Positions 55,901 to 64,000 of a DNA stretch of 64,000 nucleotides are shown here, in pieces. The first letter of the stretch is position 1; every line of letters starts with the position of its first letter. The stretch covers positions 138,434 through 202,433 of the forward strand of contig NW_004440440.1 of the NCBI RefSeq assembly GCF_000330505.1, given 5' to 3'. Origin of the DNA: Entamoeba invadens IP1 (Eukaryota; Evosea; Mastigamoebida; Endamoebidae). The position numbers were made by a program, and so were the translations under genes. Below the pieces are notes generated by a model that did not search any database, was not told where the DNA came from, and worked only from the letters and a program-made list of their open reading frames with translations.

Positions 55901-58094
55901 CAATGAAACAACTTCATATTGTCAGAAACTTGAAAATAACATTAAATATGCGTTAATAAGAGAAAACAACACTTCAGTAACAATTAAAGAATGTGAAAAC
56001 AACTATTATTTATTTGAAAATGAATGCACTTATGGTGAATTTTCGACAATTTCCAAAAGTGAAAAGGAAACGAATTGTCAAGTAAGAACACAAAAGGGGT
56101 GTGTGTCATGTTTAAATGGTTTTTATTTAAATCATGAAACGTGTGTGAAATGCATAAATGATTGTCTGAATTGCGTCAATGATAGTTACTGCCTTACTTG
56201 TGATAAAGACACCCACTTTTTGAATGTTTATTCTAAATGTGAGTCAACAACTGATTTAAATAAAAAGTGCAAACTTCCAATGCCACAAAATATAGGATGT
56301 GCTATATGTAACGACTCGTTTTATCGAGAAAAGAATGACTGTTTGGAGTGTCACAGATCATGTAAAACGTGTAAGTCAAAAGAAAAATGTATTTCATGTC
56401 AAGAAAACTATTATTACATTTCCTCTGAATCTTCTTTGTGCCAACCATATGATACTTTAACTTTTTGTATCAATAAAACACAAAGTGGTTGTGTTGAATG
56501 CCAAATTGGATACTATCTAGACAATTATGTTCCTCGATGCAGGATTTGTATGAACAATTGCACGTCTTGTCTAAATCAAAATAGTTGTTTTGTTTGCAAC
56601 GAGGATAATGTGTATATTAACAACACCTGTGTTCATTTCTCGAATATTAAGAATTGTATTTCATCAAAGAATAATTATTGTTCGATGTGTGTTGATGGTA
56701 AAAAGGTTGGTGGTGATGAATTGTCTTGTGAGAATCAAGTTAATTTGGGTCTTGCCATAGGGCTTCCTGTGATGTTTATGTTGTTAATCATTATAACAAT
56801 ATCAGTAATAATAGTAGGACTGTTTTATTTGTATCAACACTTCAAAGAACAAAAGAAAATGCAAAATGTCTGTGTTTTTAAAATGAGTCGGTCGAATGTC
56901 ATTTTCTATAAAGTGAATGATTGGCTTGTTTCTAACAAAGAAATCCTTATTTTTGAAGATGAAGACAACGTAAATAAAGAAATTTGTGTTGGTAAAGAAA
57001 CACGTGAACTTCTCTGTGTTGGGAACAAATCAAACCATGTTGTGAAATTACAATTTAGTGTGATGAAAGGGTGTGATTATTACACGATACAAACCGAACC
57101 GAAGTTAGTCCACTTAAAAAGTGGAGAAGCTTGTGAATTTGAGATTTTTTTGACACCACTTTGTTCATGTAAAATTGAAGAGCAAATAGTGTGTATTGGT
57201 CTTGACATTCAAAAGGGAGTTGAAATGACAGACAATATTAAAATCTCTGCCAAAACTCAATTAACAACACGACTGGATTATCATGAATTACACGAACAAA
57301 AGAAACTTGGTGAAGGATCTTTTGGAATAGTCTATTTGGGAGAATTCAGAGGATTAAAAGTGGCAATCAAGAAGCTGAGAGAGGGTTGCAGTGATGAAGG
57401 CAAAGTCCGTGAATTTGAAAAAGAGGTTCAAATGCTTGACAAATTCCGAAGCGATTATTTAGTCCATTTTTATGGAGCTGTATTTATACCAAACAAAATC
57501 TGTATGGTGACCGAATTTGCGACTTTCGGGAGTCTCAACGACTTGATGAAGAAAAAACGAGAACAATCGCCTCGCATGGCAGTTAAAATGAAATTCATGT
57601 TAGACATGGCAAATGGTATCGTGTACCTTCACTCCAATGGAATTGTTCATAGAGATATTAAGCCTGACAATTTACTGGTATTTTCGTTGGACTTAGGGAC
57701 AACAATCAACGCAAAGTTGACTGACTTTGGATCGGCGAGAAATATCAACATGTTAATGACAAACATGACATTTACAAAAGGAGTTGGAACACCGAAATAT
57801 ATGTCTCCTGAAGTACTAAACAAAGAGAAGTATAAAATGCCGAGTGACATCTTTTCCTTTGCAATTAGTATGTATGAGTGCTTTACATGGAAAGATCCTT
57901 ACCCAAAAGAATTTTTCAAGTTTGCGTGGTCTATAGCAGACTTTGTTGCTTCAGGAAAGCATTTGCCCAAAGTCGAATGTATTGACGAAAAAATATATTC
58001 TTTATTGGAAAGTATGTGGTGCTTTGAAGGCAAAAATAGACTCAAAATTAATCAAGTCGTCGAACAACTTCAATTATTTATTACTCAGTCGTAA
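52932..58094 (+). CDS. Transmembrane kinase (TMK) with CXXC-rich ectodomain
   Basis: 1,720 residues in one exon. A signal peptide (MITLLLLSLSCGL) precedes a ~1,250-residue ectodomain of CxxC units in furin/VSP style, repeated every ~20-25 residues (CTSCKDGFYNTSLICKSCD, CTKCPDNCFTCTSELFDSC). One transmembrane helix (~1270-1296, LGLAIGLPVMFMLLIIITIS) follows. The cytosolic part has a beta-sandwich-like juxtamembrane domain (ELLCVGNKSNHVVKLQFSVM ... VHLKSGEACEFEIFLTPLC). The kinase (~1446-1720) has LGEGSFGIVYLGEFRGLKVA, HRDIKPDNLLVF, DFGSARN and GVGTPKYMSPEVL. The catalytic residues are intact. TMKs sense surface conditions in Entamoeba; this architecture fits the family with CXXC-type ectodomains. 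The ligand is unknown. Confidence 0.9.
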   Translation: MITLLLLSLSCGLKWCKERRSLFCVTKERECSPMYEWSIESETVYIGTSQNQLLIYCEIPTILNVIFEGANDLKLVFDKNNIYYNVTRGDIDDNKTNNKLSVETLKRSCNLTENCEECSAVEITTVCVRCKTDHYLINGFCFKCGINCIICEDSTGNCLKCITDYFTDNGLCMECPKQCSANQCLSDGCTKCMDGFLLIDKNCFKCKDPCYHCSGTLTSCTACKTEMYLEENTCKSCQYSCVDKKCNHDNGCTSCKVNFVLIGRSCYPCYDGCIQCTGKSYNQCTVCQNNYYLSGGECRQCDNNCNNCSTIEGCKKCNTYYFVKEKRCTKCPDNCFTCTSELFDSCTECVEGFYLEGGECKTCDTNCQLGKCSPTFGCTSCKDGFYNTSLICKSCDSSCLTCSESGTNSCLSCRDGVSFLVGNTCLSCVLNCSPGKCSNTTGCTMCINGYYVQNKMCFKCDLNCATCENFSTNCTSCDETYYLQNGKCLRCHHSCVPGNCQQSTGCTECEPRFYQYNMTCFSCDDTCYQCNGGSNTNCISCLEGISFLENGQCITCDKKCKNNRCHNSEGCTSCEDKYFVKNKRCVSCHSTCKTCVGELETDCNSCEKGWYLDNSKCLSCDTNCKQENCDVNNGCQICEFGYFPNNKKCSPCNSIANCVECNQSVGFQCTKCGDRFQVVNYSCQCPNYLYQNSQNTCSECYNFNDNCQLCTNQDDFSSICTNCFKPYILTNSKCKLCMNGYYYSNKKCFVNDDGCERQIENGHCVKCNSSFYLRENKCLPIIEKCLTNSIIKCQDCLNGISIDSNCGLYSECKYYLKQIIKNQCLQCFNNQTLINGNCSVVTNSHFIINNVIIKCDKNEYLNNTNLCTQCKNSLLCNFENSTIKDILCDKDKVIDTTEIKCVENNKCDLIISSDCIQCKLQNSFISMNQCSACNDNNCKLCTKKYCVKCKSEYLLVNSNNCQHINSFMCVKSNSQNCIQCDISYVRSGKNNETTSYCQKLENNIKYALIRENNTSVTIKECENNYYLFENECTYGEFSTISKSEKETNCQVRTQKGCVSCLNGFYLNHETCVKCINDCLNCVNDSYCLTCDKDTHFLNVYSKCESTTDLNKKCKLPMPQNIGCAICNDSFYREKNDCLECHRSCKTCKSKEKCISCQENYYYISSESSLCQPYDTLTFCINKTQSGCVECQIGYYLDNYVPRCRICMNNCTSCLNQNSCFVCNEDNVYINNTCVHFSNIKNCISSKNNYCSMCVDGKKVGGDELSCENQVNLGLAIGLPVMFMLLIIITISVIIVGLFYLYQHFKEQKKMQNVCVFKMSRSNVIFYKVNDWLVSNKEILIFEDEDNVNKEICVGKETRELLCVGNKSNHVVKLQFSVMKGCDYYTIQTEPKLVHLKSGEACEFEIFLTPLCSCKIEEQIVCIGLDIQKGVEMTDNIKISAKTQLTTRLDYHELHEQKKLGEGSFGIVYLGEFRGLKVAIKKLREGCSDEGKVREFEKEVQMLDKFRSDYLVHFYGAVFIPNKICMVTEFATFGSLNDLMKKKREQSPRMAVKMKFMLDMANGIVYLHSNGIVHRDIKPDNLLVFSLDLGTTINAKLTDFGSARNINMLMTNMTFTKGVGTPKYMSPEVLNKEKYKMPSDIFSFAISMYECFTWKDPYPKEFFKFAWSIADFVASGKHLPKVECIDEKIYSLLESMWCFEGKNRLKINQVVEQLQLFITQS

Positions 58095-58363
58095 TTCTAT
58101 TCTTTCTTTATTTTAATATCATTATTCAATGTAATTGAATAGACTTTATATCGACATCAAATTATTGGTATATAATACAAAAAAAAATTACTTTCCGTTA
58201 AAAGTTGAATCTATAAACTTTAATAAAATAATACTATATTAACCACATACAATTATAGTAAACCAAATAGTAACACAAATTAAATAATATAGTAAATACT
58301 CCAAACAGAAGAAACCCTGAGGGTATATATAGAGAATCCAACTTGTTAGTCATTGAGTCTCAG

Positions 58364-59200
58364 ATGGGAAAGCAAGCCAAAGATAAAGCCTCAAAGAAAG
58401 CTGCCAAGCCAGCCGTGAACAACTTCCCAGACATTTTGATGCCATCCGCTGAAGATATCAAGATGATGGTTGCCTGCAGAGTCCATATTGGAGCCACCAA
58501 CGAGAACTATGCCATGAAAGGATACGTCTATGAGAAGGGAACCAATGGCGAGTGCATTTTCAACTTGATGAAGACATGGGAGAAGTTGAGCCTTGCTGCT
58601 CGTGTTATAGCTGGTATTTCAATTGAGAACCCAAGTGACGTAGTTGCCGTCGCTGGTCGTGAAATGGCGCACAGAGCCTCATTGAAGTTCATGAAATACA
58701 CCGGATGCACCTCCGTCGTTGGAAGATTCACTGCTGGTACCTTCACCAATCAGATCCAAAAGAAATTCATGGAGCCACGTGTCATCATCGTCTCCGACCC
58801 AGCTGTTGACTCTCAAGCCTTGTTGGAATCCGGATACATCAACGTCCCAACCATCGCTTTTTGCAACTCAGACTCAGACACCACTAACGTCGATATTGCC
58901 ATCCCATGCAACAACAGATCAAGACTCTCTATTGGTCTCATGTGGTGGATGCTCACCAGAGAAATCCTCAGATTCAGAGGTGAACTCGCTAGAGACAAGA
59001 CTTGGGAAGTCGTCGTCGACTTGTTCTTGCACAGAGAACTCGACGCTAAGAAGGAAGTCTCCGCTCTCGCTGATAACACTGAGAAGAAGGAAGAGAACGT
59101 AGTCGCCCCAGCAAAGGCTGAAGAGAAGAAGGAAGCCGTCAAGGCAACCGTCGCCTCAAGCGAATGGGAAGACCAAAAGAAGGAAGAGAAAAAGAACTAA
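58364..59200 (+). CDS. RPSA: 40S ribosomal protein SA (uS2)
   Basis: The ATG at 58364 gives 278 residues starting MGKQAKDKASKKAAKPAVNN. The uS2 core is complete: MMVACRVHIGATNENYAMKG, GREMAHRASLKFMKYTGC, VVGRFTAGTFTNQIQKKFME, PRVIIVSDPAVDSQALLESG, NVPTIAFCNSDSDTTNVDIA and RLSIGLMWWMLTREILR. The C-terminal tail is Lys/Glu-rich and ends SSEWEDQKKEEKK. A basic N-terminal extension (~20 residues) precedes the usual start of the domain. Synonymous codon use is more C-rich (AAC, GCC, ATC) than in most neighbours, consistent with high expression. A TATATATA-like box lies ~40 bp upstream (58324). Confidence 0.92.
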   Translation: MGKQAKDKASKKAAKPAVNNFPDILMPSAEDIKMMVACRVHIGATNENYAMKGYVYEKGTNGECIFNLMKTWEKLSLAARVIAGISIENPSDVVAVAGREMAHRASLKFMKYTGCTSVVGRFTAGTFTNQIQKKFMEPRVIIVSDPAVDSQALLESGYINVPTIAFCNSDSDTTNVDIAIPCNNRSRLSIGLMWWMLTREILRFRGELARDKTWEVVVDLFLHRELDAKKEVSALADNTEKKEENVVAPAKAEEKKEAVKATVASSEWEDQKKEEKKN

Positions 59201-59410
59201 GTGACTGGTTCTGAGCATTTAGGGTTTTGAAATTTTTTAAAAACTTTTTGAATACATCTGGGGTTTCCACTATTTGTATACTGTTTATGCATTTATTTGG
59301 AAAACTCGTTATAATAATAATAAAGAAATAATTATTAATTAATAATAATTAATAATTAATTAAAACTATAATTTAATTAATAAAGAAACTAAAAGAATAG
59401 AATTTGAACA

Positions 59411-61237
59411 TTACAGTGAATTCGAACACTTGAAGAAGTACCCGAAGACTAATTTGTTCTGAAGTTCTTTCATCACGGAGTTTTGAACGTTGAAATAAAA
59501 AGCGTCGAAGCCATATCGCGTGCTCATGAGTTGACCTGAGACGCCGTGGTGAGTAAAATCGATTTCCTTTTTCTCGAGTACATTGCCGAAGTTGGGTATT
59601 CCGTTGAAAACAAATAAGATATCATCTAAGACGCGGTCACGAGCTTTTTCGAGTGGAGTGAGGCTTGAGATTCGTGCGTTCACATATTCCTTTGCCCTTT
59701 CAATTGAAGGGAAGTTGACGAGAGGAATACCTTTATAGCCGACACACTCCCCATTCAAGTCGATAGTTGGCTTCTTCGGACTGATTTCGCTGAACCAGTC
59801 TTCTTCAAATATAGTTTGTAATGGTAAAGGAAGAAATCGGGAGCTTTTTGGTGGTAAAACCAAGACGAGTTGTACTAAAGGAGAGAGTGGAGGTGTTGGG
59901 GTGATCACTTCCTTGATATCGACTTCGAAGTAAGTGTTTAACATCGTCAAAGTTGGCGCATAAAAAGGACGATACCCAAATTCCCATGATATAGGATGGC
60001 CAGTGTAATACAAATAGACCCAGACTATCCCTTTAATATACTCTTTCACCCCTCGTTTCATATATTCTTCATTACTTTGAAATAACACTTTCTCATAGCG
60101 ACTCCTCCAATTGGCTTCCCCGATCCGAACTAATTTGTTTGTGTCTTTTGTGACATACCCCGTCACACCAGGACAGGTCGTTGTTCTTGTTCTTACCATC
60201 GTCTTGACCATCATCTCTTCATTCTCTCGCAACTTCTCTAAAAACTCTTTAAATGCCGGAAAATTGATGTCGTCATTTTTGGTCAAGAAGACCCCACCAC
60301 TCGATAATTTAAAATAACACGTAAGCGCCATTTTAAAGCTCCCGGAGTACACGTCGACACCGGGAACATTTGGAACAAAATCATTTCCAGCTAAACTCAT
60401 GAGGAAGACAAAGTCATTTTCAAGCTGTGTTCGATTGATCTCTTTTCCCATCTCCGCACTCATCGAGACCAATTTGTTCGACAATAAAGTGATGTTCACA
60501 AAGTCGAACAGTTGGACGTCGGACTTTTGCGGCTTTTCACTCTTCGCACTTTTGTCCTTTGCGACTTTGGCGTGTCCGTGGCCATTCTTCTTTGGTCGAG
60601 AGTATTGTTTAGTTGGTGGAGTGAACTTCCTTAAGATGAAAATGTTATCAGTGTGAAGGGTTAATGATAGTAACAATAAATCAGCATCTTCTCCACATAT
60701 CACATGACTCTCTGTGACTCTCTTCTGCGACCGAATAAATTCAATGATTTTGTGTTCGCCTTCGCCGGGAGAATGAACGCCAGACACTATCGTTTTAATT
60801 CGCCTGAAATAGTCAAGTCCAACGTTATTCATTTGAGACAAAATAAAAGACTCAACACCCGTCGAGATTTTCTCCATAAAGTCCGTTCCCGGTGTGATTT
60901 TATTCCCGTCTTCATTGTCGGGGGTAAACCGCCTCTTTCTTTGTTGAACCATTTTGGCAACGGGACACACGCCATCTATAGAAATGAACAATAAAGAACG
61001 CGGGCGTACTATGGAAACCAATTCTAATATTTTTTGGTTTAAAGATTCTATTGTTTGTTCTATTGTTGTATAATCTAATGAGCCATGAATCAGTCCATTC
61101 AAATCTATATATAAATTGTCATATTCTCGCCCATTCGGGTTCGGCTGGGAAAAATCAAAGTCATCGTTCCACCTTGCACGTCGTGTAAAGTTGGGGACTA
61201 GACGACAGAGGTATTTAAATAAAGAAGGAACGCCCAT
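59411..61237 (-). CDS. XRN-family 5'-3' exoribonuclease, short form
   Basis: 608 residues, starting MGVPSLFKYLCRLVPNFTRR (family MGVPxFFRWLSxKYP). Catalytic-core blocks: YIDLNGLIHGSL, FISIDGVCPVAKMVQQRKRR, GVHSPGEGEHKIIEFIRSQ, ICGEDADLLLLSLTLH and SLAGNDFVPNVPG, which supply the acidic metal ligands. A Lys-rich insert (~218-246, SRPKKNGHGHAKVAKDK) could be a localisation signal. After YTGHPISWEFGYRPFYAPT, the sequence ends without the long C-terminal part of Xrn1, so this is Rat1/Xrn2-sized or smaller. XRNs degrade 5'-monophosphate RNA in decay or transcription termination. It is a single exon. Confidence 0.85.
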   Translation of the reverse strand: MGVPSLFKYLCRLVPNFTRRARWNDDFDFSQPNPNGREYDNLYIDLNGLIHGSLDYTTIEQTIESLNQKILELVSIVRPRSLLFISIDGVCPVAKMVQQRKRRFTPDNEDGNKITPGTDFMEKISTGVESFILSQMNNVGLDYFRRIKTIVSGVHSPGEGEHKIIEFIRSQKRVTESHVICGEDADLLLLSLTLHTDNIFILRKFTPPTKQYSRPKKNGHGHAKVAKDKSAKSEKPQKSDVQLFDFVNITLLSNKLVSMSAEMGKEINRTQLENDFVFLMSLAGNDFVPNVPGVDVYSGSFKMALTCYFKLSSGGVFLTKNDDINFPAFKEFLEKLRENEEMMVKTMVRTRTTTCPGVTGYVTKDTNKLVRIGEANWRSRYEKVLFQSNEEYMKRGVKEYIKGIVWVYLYYTGHPISWEFGYRPFYAPTLTMLNTYFEVDIKEVITPTPPLSPLVQLVLVLPPKSSRFLPLPLQTIFEEDWFSEISPKKPTIDLNGECVGYKGIPLVNFPSIERAKEYVNARISSLTPLEKARDRVLDDILFVFNGIPNFGNVLEKKEIDFTHHGVSGQLMSTRYGFDAFYFNVQNSVMKELQNKLVFGYFFKCSNSL

Positions 61238-61393
61238 GTTTGTTTTGAAAAATTCTAGTCTAGGGTTTTAATAGTAGAAAGTTTGAAGCTTGTCCGTCGT
61301 CTGTGTGTTTTCACAGTGTCGTATTTTAATATTTGTAATGGTTGAAATTTAGTAAAATAAATTATAAAAATAGTTTGTGTTATGCTTCAAGAG

Positions 61394-62119
61394 TCAAGCG
61401 TCAAGACTTGAGTCGATCCAGGTTCTTAAAATATCGATATCTTTCTGGGCATAAAAGTAGTGAGGAGAACAACTTGATTCATTTAGAATACAGTGGAAAC
61501 GTGAAGAAAAAGAGGAGACAACATTAGTTGGATTGACAGTGTCTAATGAACCATGCAGTATGAAAGTCTTGATATTCCATTGGACTATTGGATTGTCTGT
61601 TGTGAATTTGTAGTTGTCCCAAAGTAATTTCATTGATGGTGAACAGACTATTTCTTTTTCTTTAAATAATTGGTCGACAGTCACTTGATATATTTTCATC
61701 ATACCCTCAATAACATAATTGAAATCGACAACGGGCGATAAGAAGAGACACTTTTCTATGCACTCTTTTGAAAAGAAAATTAATGCTAAATAAGCTCCAT
61801 AACTGTTTCCAAAGATAGAGATATGTTTCCACCTGTTTTGTGCATATTTGTATATCAAATTTAACTCCCTTAAATCGTCTGTAATGTAATTAACAATAGA
61901 CTCTTCTTTTCTCTCTCCAAACTTTGCAAGATCATAACTCAAAACTTGAAACCCTCGTGTTGTTGCTTCTTCAAACAAAAGTGTGATTGGAACGTCAGAT
62001 TTGTTTGAAGAATATCCATGAATTGCTAAAATCACTTTGTCTGCGTGAGGACCCCAAACTAAAGAAGGAATATTATTAACCTCTATTCTTTCGTTCATCT
62101 TAATTATATTGTTCTTCAT
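61394..62119 (-). CDS. Alpha/beta-hydrolase, serine lipase/esterase-like
   Basis: 241 residues. KVILAIHGYSSNKSD is the oxyanion strand and HGY loop. The nucleophile elbow is ISIFGNSYGAYLAL (GxSxG), an Asp follows in FILHGSLDTVNP, and a His in SSCSPHYFYA, completing the triad in the right order. The fold is of the monoacylglycerol-lipase/serine aminopeptidase (Hydrolase_4) type. There is no signal peptide, so a cytosolic enzyme is likely; the substrate is unknown. The next ATG (Met8, MNERIEVN) could also start it. It lies head-to-tail with the XRN gene, with ~150 bp between them. Confidence 0.78.
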   Translation of the reverse strand: MKNNIIKMNERIEVNNIPSLVWGPHADKVILAIHGYSSNKSDVPITLLFEEATTRGFQVLSYDLAKFGERKEESIVNYITDDLRELNLIYKYAQNRWKHISIFGNSYGAYLALIFFSKECIEKCLFLSPVVDFNYVIEGMMKIYQVTVDQLFKEKEIVCSPSMKLLWDNYKFTTDNPIVQWNIKTFILHGSLDTVNPTNVVSSFSSRFHCILNESSCSPHYFYAQKDIDILRTWIDSSLDA

Positions 62120-63049
62120 TTTTATTTTTTTCTTTTTATGATATATTCAATGGATTGAATGTGGATTATTCTCTGATTTAAAGCCAAGTTGACTAAGAAT
62201 TTCTATTATGTTTTCGAATTAAATATTTCGATTTGTAATATTCATTTAGTTATTCAAAAATAACAACTTAGAACTGAACAAATAACACGATTTAGAAATT
62301 TGAAAAAATGTTCTGAATAGAATATTTGTTCAATATTTGGCAGTTAACGGTATTAATTCCACGACAATCTTTCTGCAATCAAAATTCATTTACTCAATGT
62401 GGAGCGGTTTTTACGAAATATATGAAATTGTTTACTGTTTATCATCGTGTTTTAATTCGTCAATTGCATTTACAATCATAGCGATATTGTTTGGTACTAT
62501 TTCGAATAAGAAAGTAATGTTAAAATTATTACATCTAAAAAGAAAAATAAGTAAACAAAATCGGAGTTTTTCTGGAACCCAATTTTAAAAAGTGTTTCAA
62601 TACTGTTTTATAAAATTCATTTGTTTTCTTTTGTTGTACTTTCTATTTTATAACATAAAACTTACATTTTTTGAAAATGAATTGCGTGGAATTCAAAGAT
62701 GTTAATCTATTTTTATTTCGGTACGACAAAGTAATTCTTTTGATTTAACTTTTACGGATCGAAAAATTAATAACACCACGCCACATATGTTTTTGTTGCG
62801 AGCGATTTCCTAAATATTCCAAAAATGTGAGAAATAATTGGTACCCGAAAAAGGTACCTTTTAATCAGTTAAAAACAATTACTTTTTAAAAACATGTTAT
62901 TCGAATGTAATTGAATGAACAATGAATTTTTATAATAATGAAGTGAACATTTTGAATAATAACAAAAGTTGGACAAAAAGACGTTTCGAAAAGAAAATGT
63001 GGGAAATCGTTGAACACTATTTAAACTAAAAAAATAAAACTTTTCATCA
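62120..63049. other. AT-rich spacer with a possible membrane-protein fragment
   Basis: An open frame from 62337 (ATG at 62397) encodes a hydrophobic stretch with a basic tail (YCLSSCFNSSIAFTIIAILF then KLLHLKRKISKQ), resembling the last helix of a multi-spanning protein. No upstream exon was found, so it may be a gene relic. The remainder holds nothing recognisable. Confidence 0.35.
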
Positions 63050-63721
63050 ATGGTTCTTGTCAGTGTATCACTCTTTGTCTCGTCACTTTTGTTAGCCAAT
63101 TTATTCTTGTTGCTATGTTATTTTCTCCGGAAATACGACATAATAGCAAGCAAACACACCCGTAAAGTTATTCATATAACTTTAGGGCTGAGTCAAATGA
63201 TATTCTGGAGACTTTANNNNNNNNNNNNNNNNNNNNNNNNNNNNNNNNNNNNNNNNNNNNNNNNNNNNNNNNNNNNNNNNNNNNNNNNNNNNNNNNNNNN
63301 NNNNNNNNNNNNNNNNGTCGTGAAAATGATGTAAAGAATTTCTTTATGGTCCATTAAATTATTGTGTTACATTTCTCTTATGGCTTTAGTTTTTTGGAGA
63401 AACTATCCGCCAGCCATAATAGGTACAAGTCTGTTATTATATGGAGATGGAATGGCAGAGGTTGTTGGAAAAACAATAGGAAGAATAGAATTGATTACAC
63501 CATGGGGAAAAAAGAAGACACTAGAAGGATCTTTAGCAGTTTTTATTTTTGGAGGAATTGGAGCATTTGCTATGTGCTATTTACTTTTCCATCAAATATA
63601 TTTCTTTTACTCGACTCTGTTTGCGTTCGTTGGTATGTTAGTGGAGTTTTATTCATACCCAGAATATGATAATGTATTCATCCCACTTTCTTCAGTTATA
63701 CTTGGGTTCTTTTTGTTTTAA
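63050..63721 (+). CDS. Polyprenol/phytol-kinase-like membrane protein (interrupted by gap)
   Basis: The N-terminal part has a transmembrane segment (SLFVSSLLLANLFLLLCYF) and SKHTRKVIHITLGLSQMIFW, the RKxxH motif of the dolichol/phytol kinase and CTP-transferase group. After the 100-N gap comes LYGDGMAEVVGKTIGRIELI, equivalent to the family's GDGxADxxGRxxG, then KTLEGSLAVFIFGGIGAF and a last helix ending at the true stop (63719-63721). Just after the gap the frame changes twice within ~60 bp; read across frames it gives SREND-VKEFLYGPLNY-CYISLMALVFWR, matching SRxGxxKELLxGPL in plant phytol kinases. The breaks are therefore probably sequencing errors. CTP-dependent lipid-alcohol phosphorylation is inferred from the family. 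Confidence 0.65.
63217..63316. other. Assembly gap (100 N) inside the kinase-like gene
   Basis: Exactly 100 N, probably a placeholder. The real missing length is unknown. Confidence 0.9.
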
Positions 63722-64000
63722 TTTATTTATTTTGTGTTTTTAAGAAACAAACAAAAGTAATTCCTTTCAAAAAAATTAAAAAGGTATTTTTTTGACAATT
63801 AAAATTGAAAAACATTAAATTAGATTAAATTAAAATATAAACCATTTTTGGAATTCATGGTTTTGAATAAAGTTATTTAAAGATTTTGATATTAACAAAT
63901 TACACACTATTTGAACGTTATGTATTAATATAATACATTGTTTTATATTTTACGTGATTCTATTAAGACAATACTTTTGTAATAATTGTCCATTTCATTT

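Noticed and set aside
62337..62588. Frame resembling the last helix of a multi-pass receptor
   Set aside because: No upstream exons or conserved motif; kept only as a note on the spacer.

Overview
The window reads as nuclear DNA of an Entamoeba species, most likely E. invadens or a close relative. The lineage call rests on four things: introns that almost all start GTTTGT and end AG (41-145 bp); very AT-rich spacers around more GC-rich coding sequence; short 5' flanks, two with GAAC/initiator-like elements; and a Cys-rich transmembrane kinase (TMK), a family large in Entamoeba. The cluster of DNA transposons fits E. invadens better than E. histolytica. The species call is inference.

Layout. 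1-24.7 kb is gene-dense. It holds a truncated gene at the left edge, a large protein with two degenerate pogo-like DDE folds, a DCN1 neddylation factor, a three-exon PP2A scaffold subunit, a ubiquitin protease, an ASCC3/Slh1 tandem helicase (broken by an assembly gap), a DOP1 protein, a membrin/Bos1 SNARE, ARF copy 1, a TLDc protein and an LRR protein. 24.7-32.8 kb is a transposon cluster. It contains a Tc1/mariner element with 361-bp terminal inverted repeats (25643-27881), a MITE-like element with nested inverted repeats (28846-29537) and a decayed pogo-type element (29652-32102). All three are flanked by TA dinucleotides. 32.8-42.5 kb holds a polyprenyl synthase, a membrane-anchored papain-fold protein that has apparently lost its catalytic residues, a CH-TLDc protein, a beta-propeller-like protein, ARF copy 2 (inverted relative to copy 1), ATG3 and a small acidic protein. 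42.5-52.9 kb is gene-poor, with a protein kinase, an orphan gene, an RRM-like and an RS-domain gene, a small secreted acidic protein and a possible Aha1-like gene. 52.9-64 kb holds the TMK, ribosomal protein SA, an XRN-type exonuclease, an alpha/beta hydrolase and a polyprenol/phytol-kinase-like membrane protein broken by a second gap.

Functional themes. Several genes belong to vesicle traffic (two ARFs, membrin, DOP1), ubiquitin-like systems and autophagy (DCN1, USP, ATG3), RNA and translation control (ASCC3, XRN, RS/RRM proteins, RPSA), and signalling (PP2A-A, two kinases). There are no operons; each gene has its own promoter. Both 100-N gaps interrupt conserved genes, and the frame is broken immediately beside each gap, which points to poor contig ends rather than real mutations. 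Splice models were built by eye from phase consistency and have no transcript support here.
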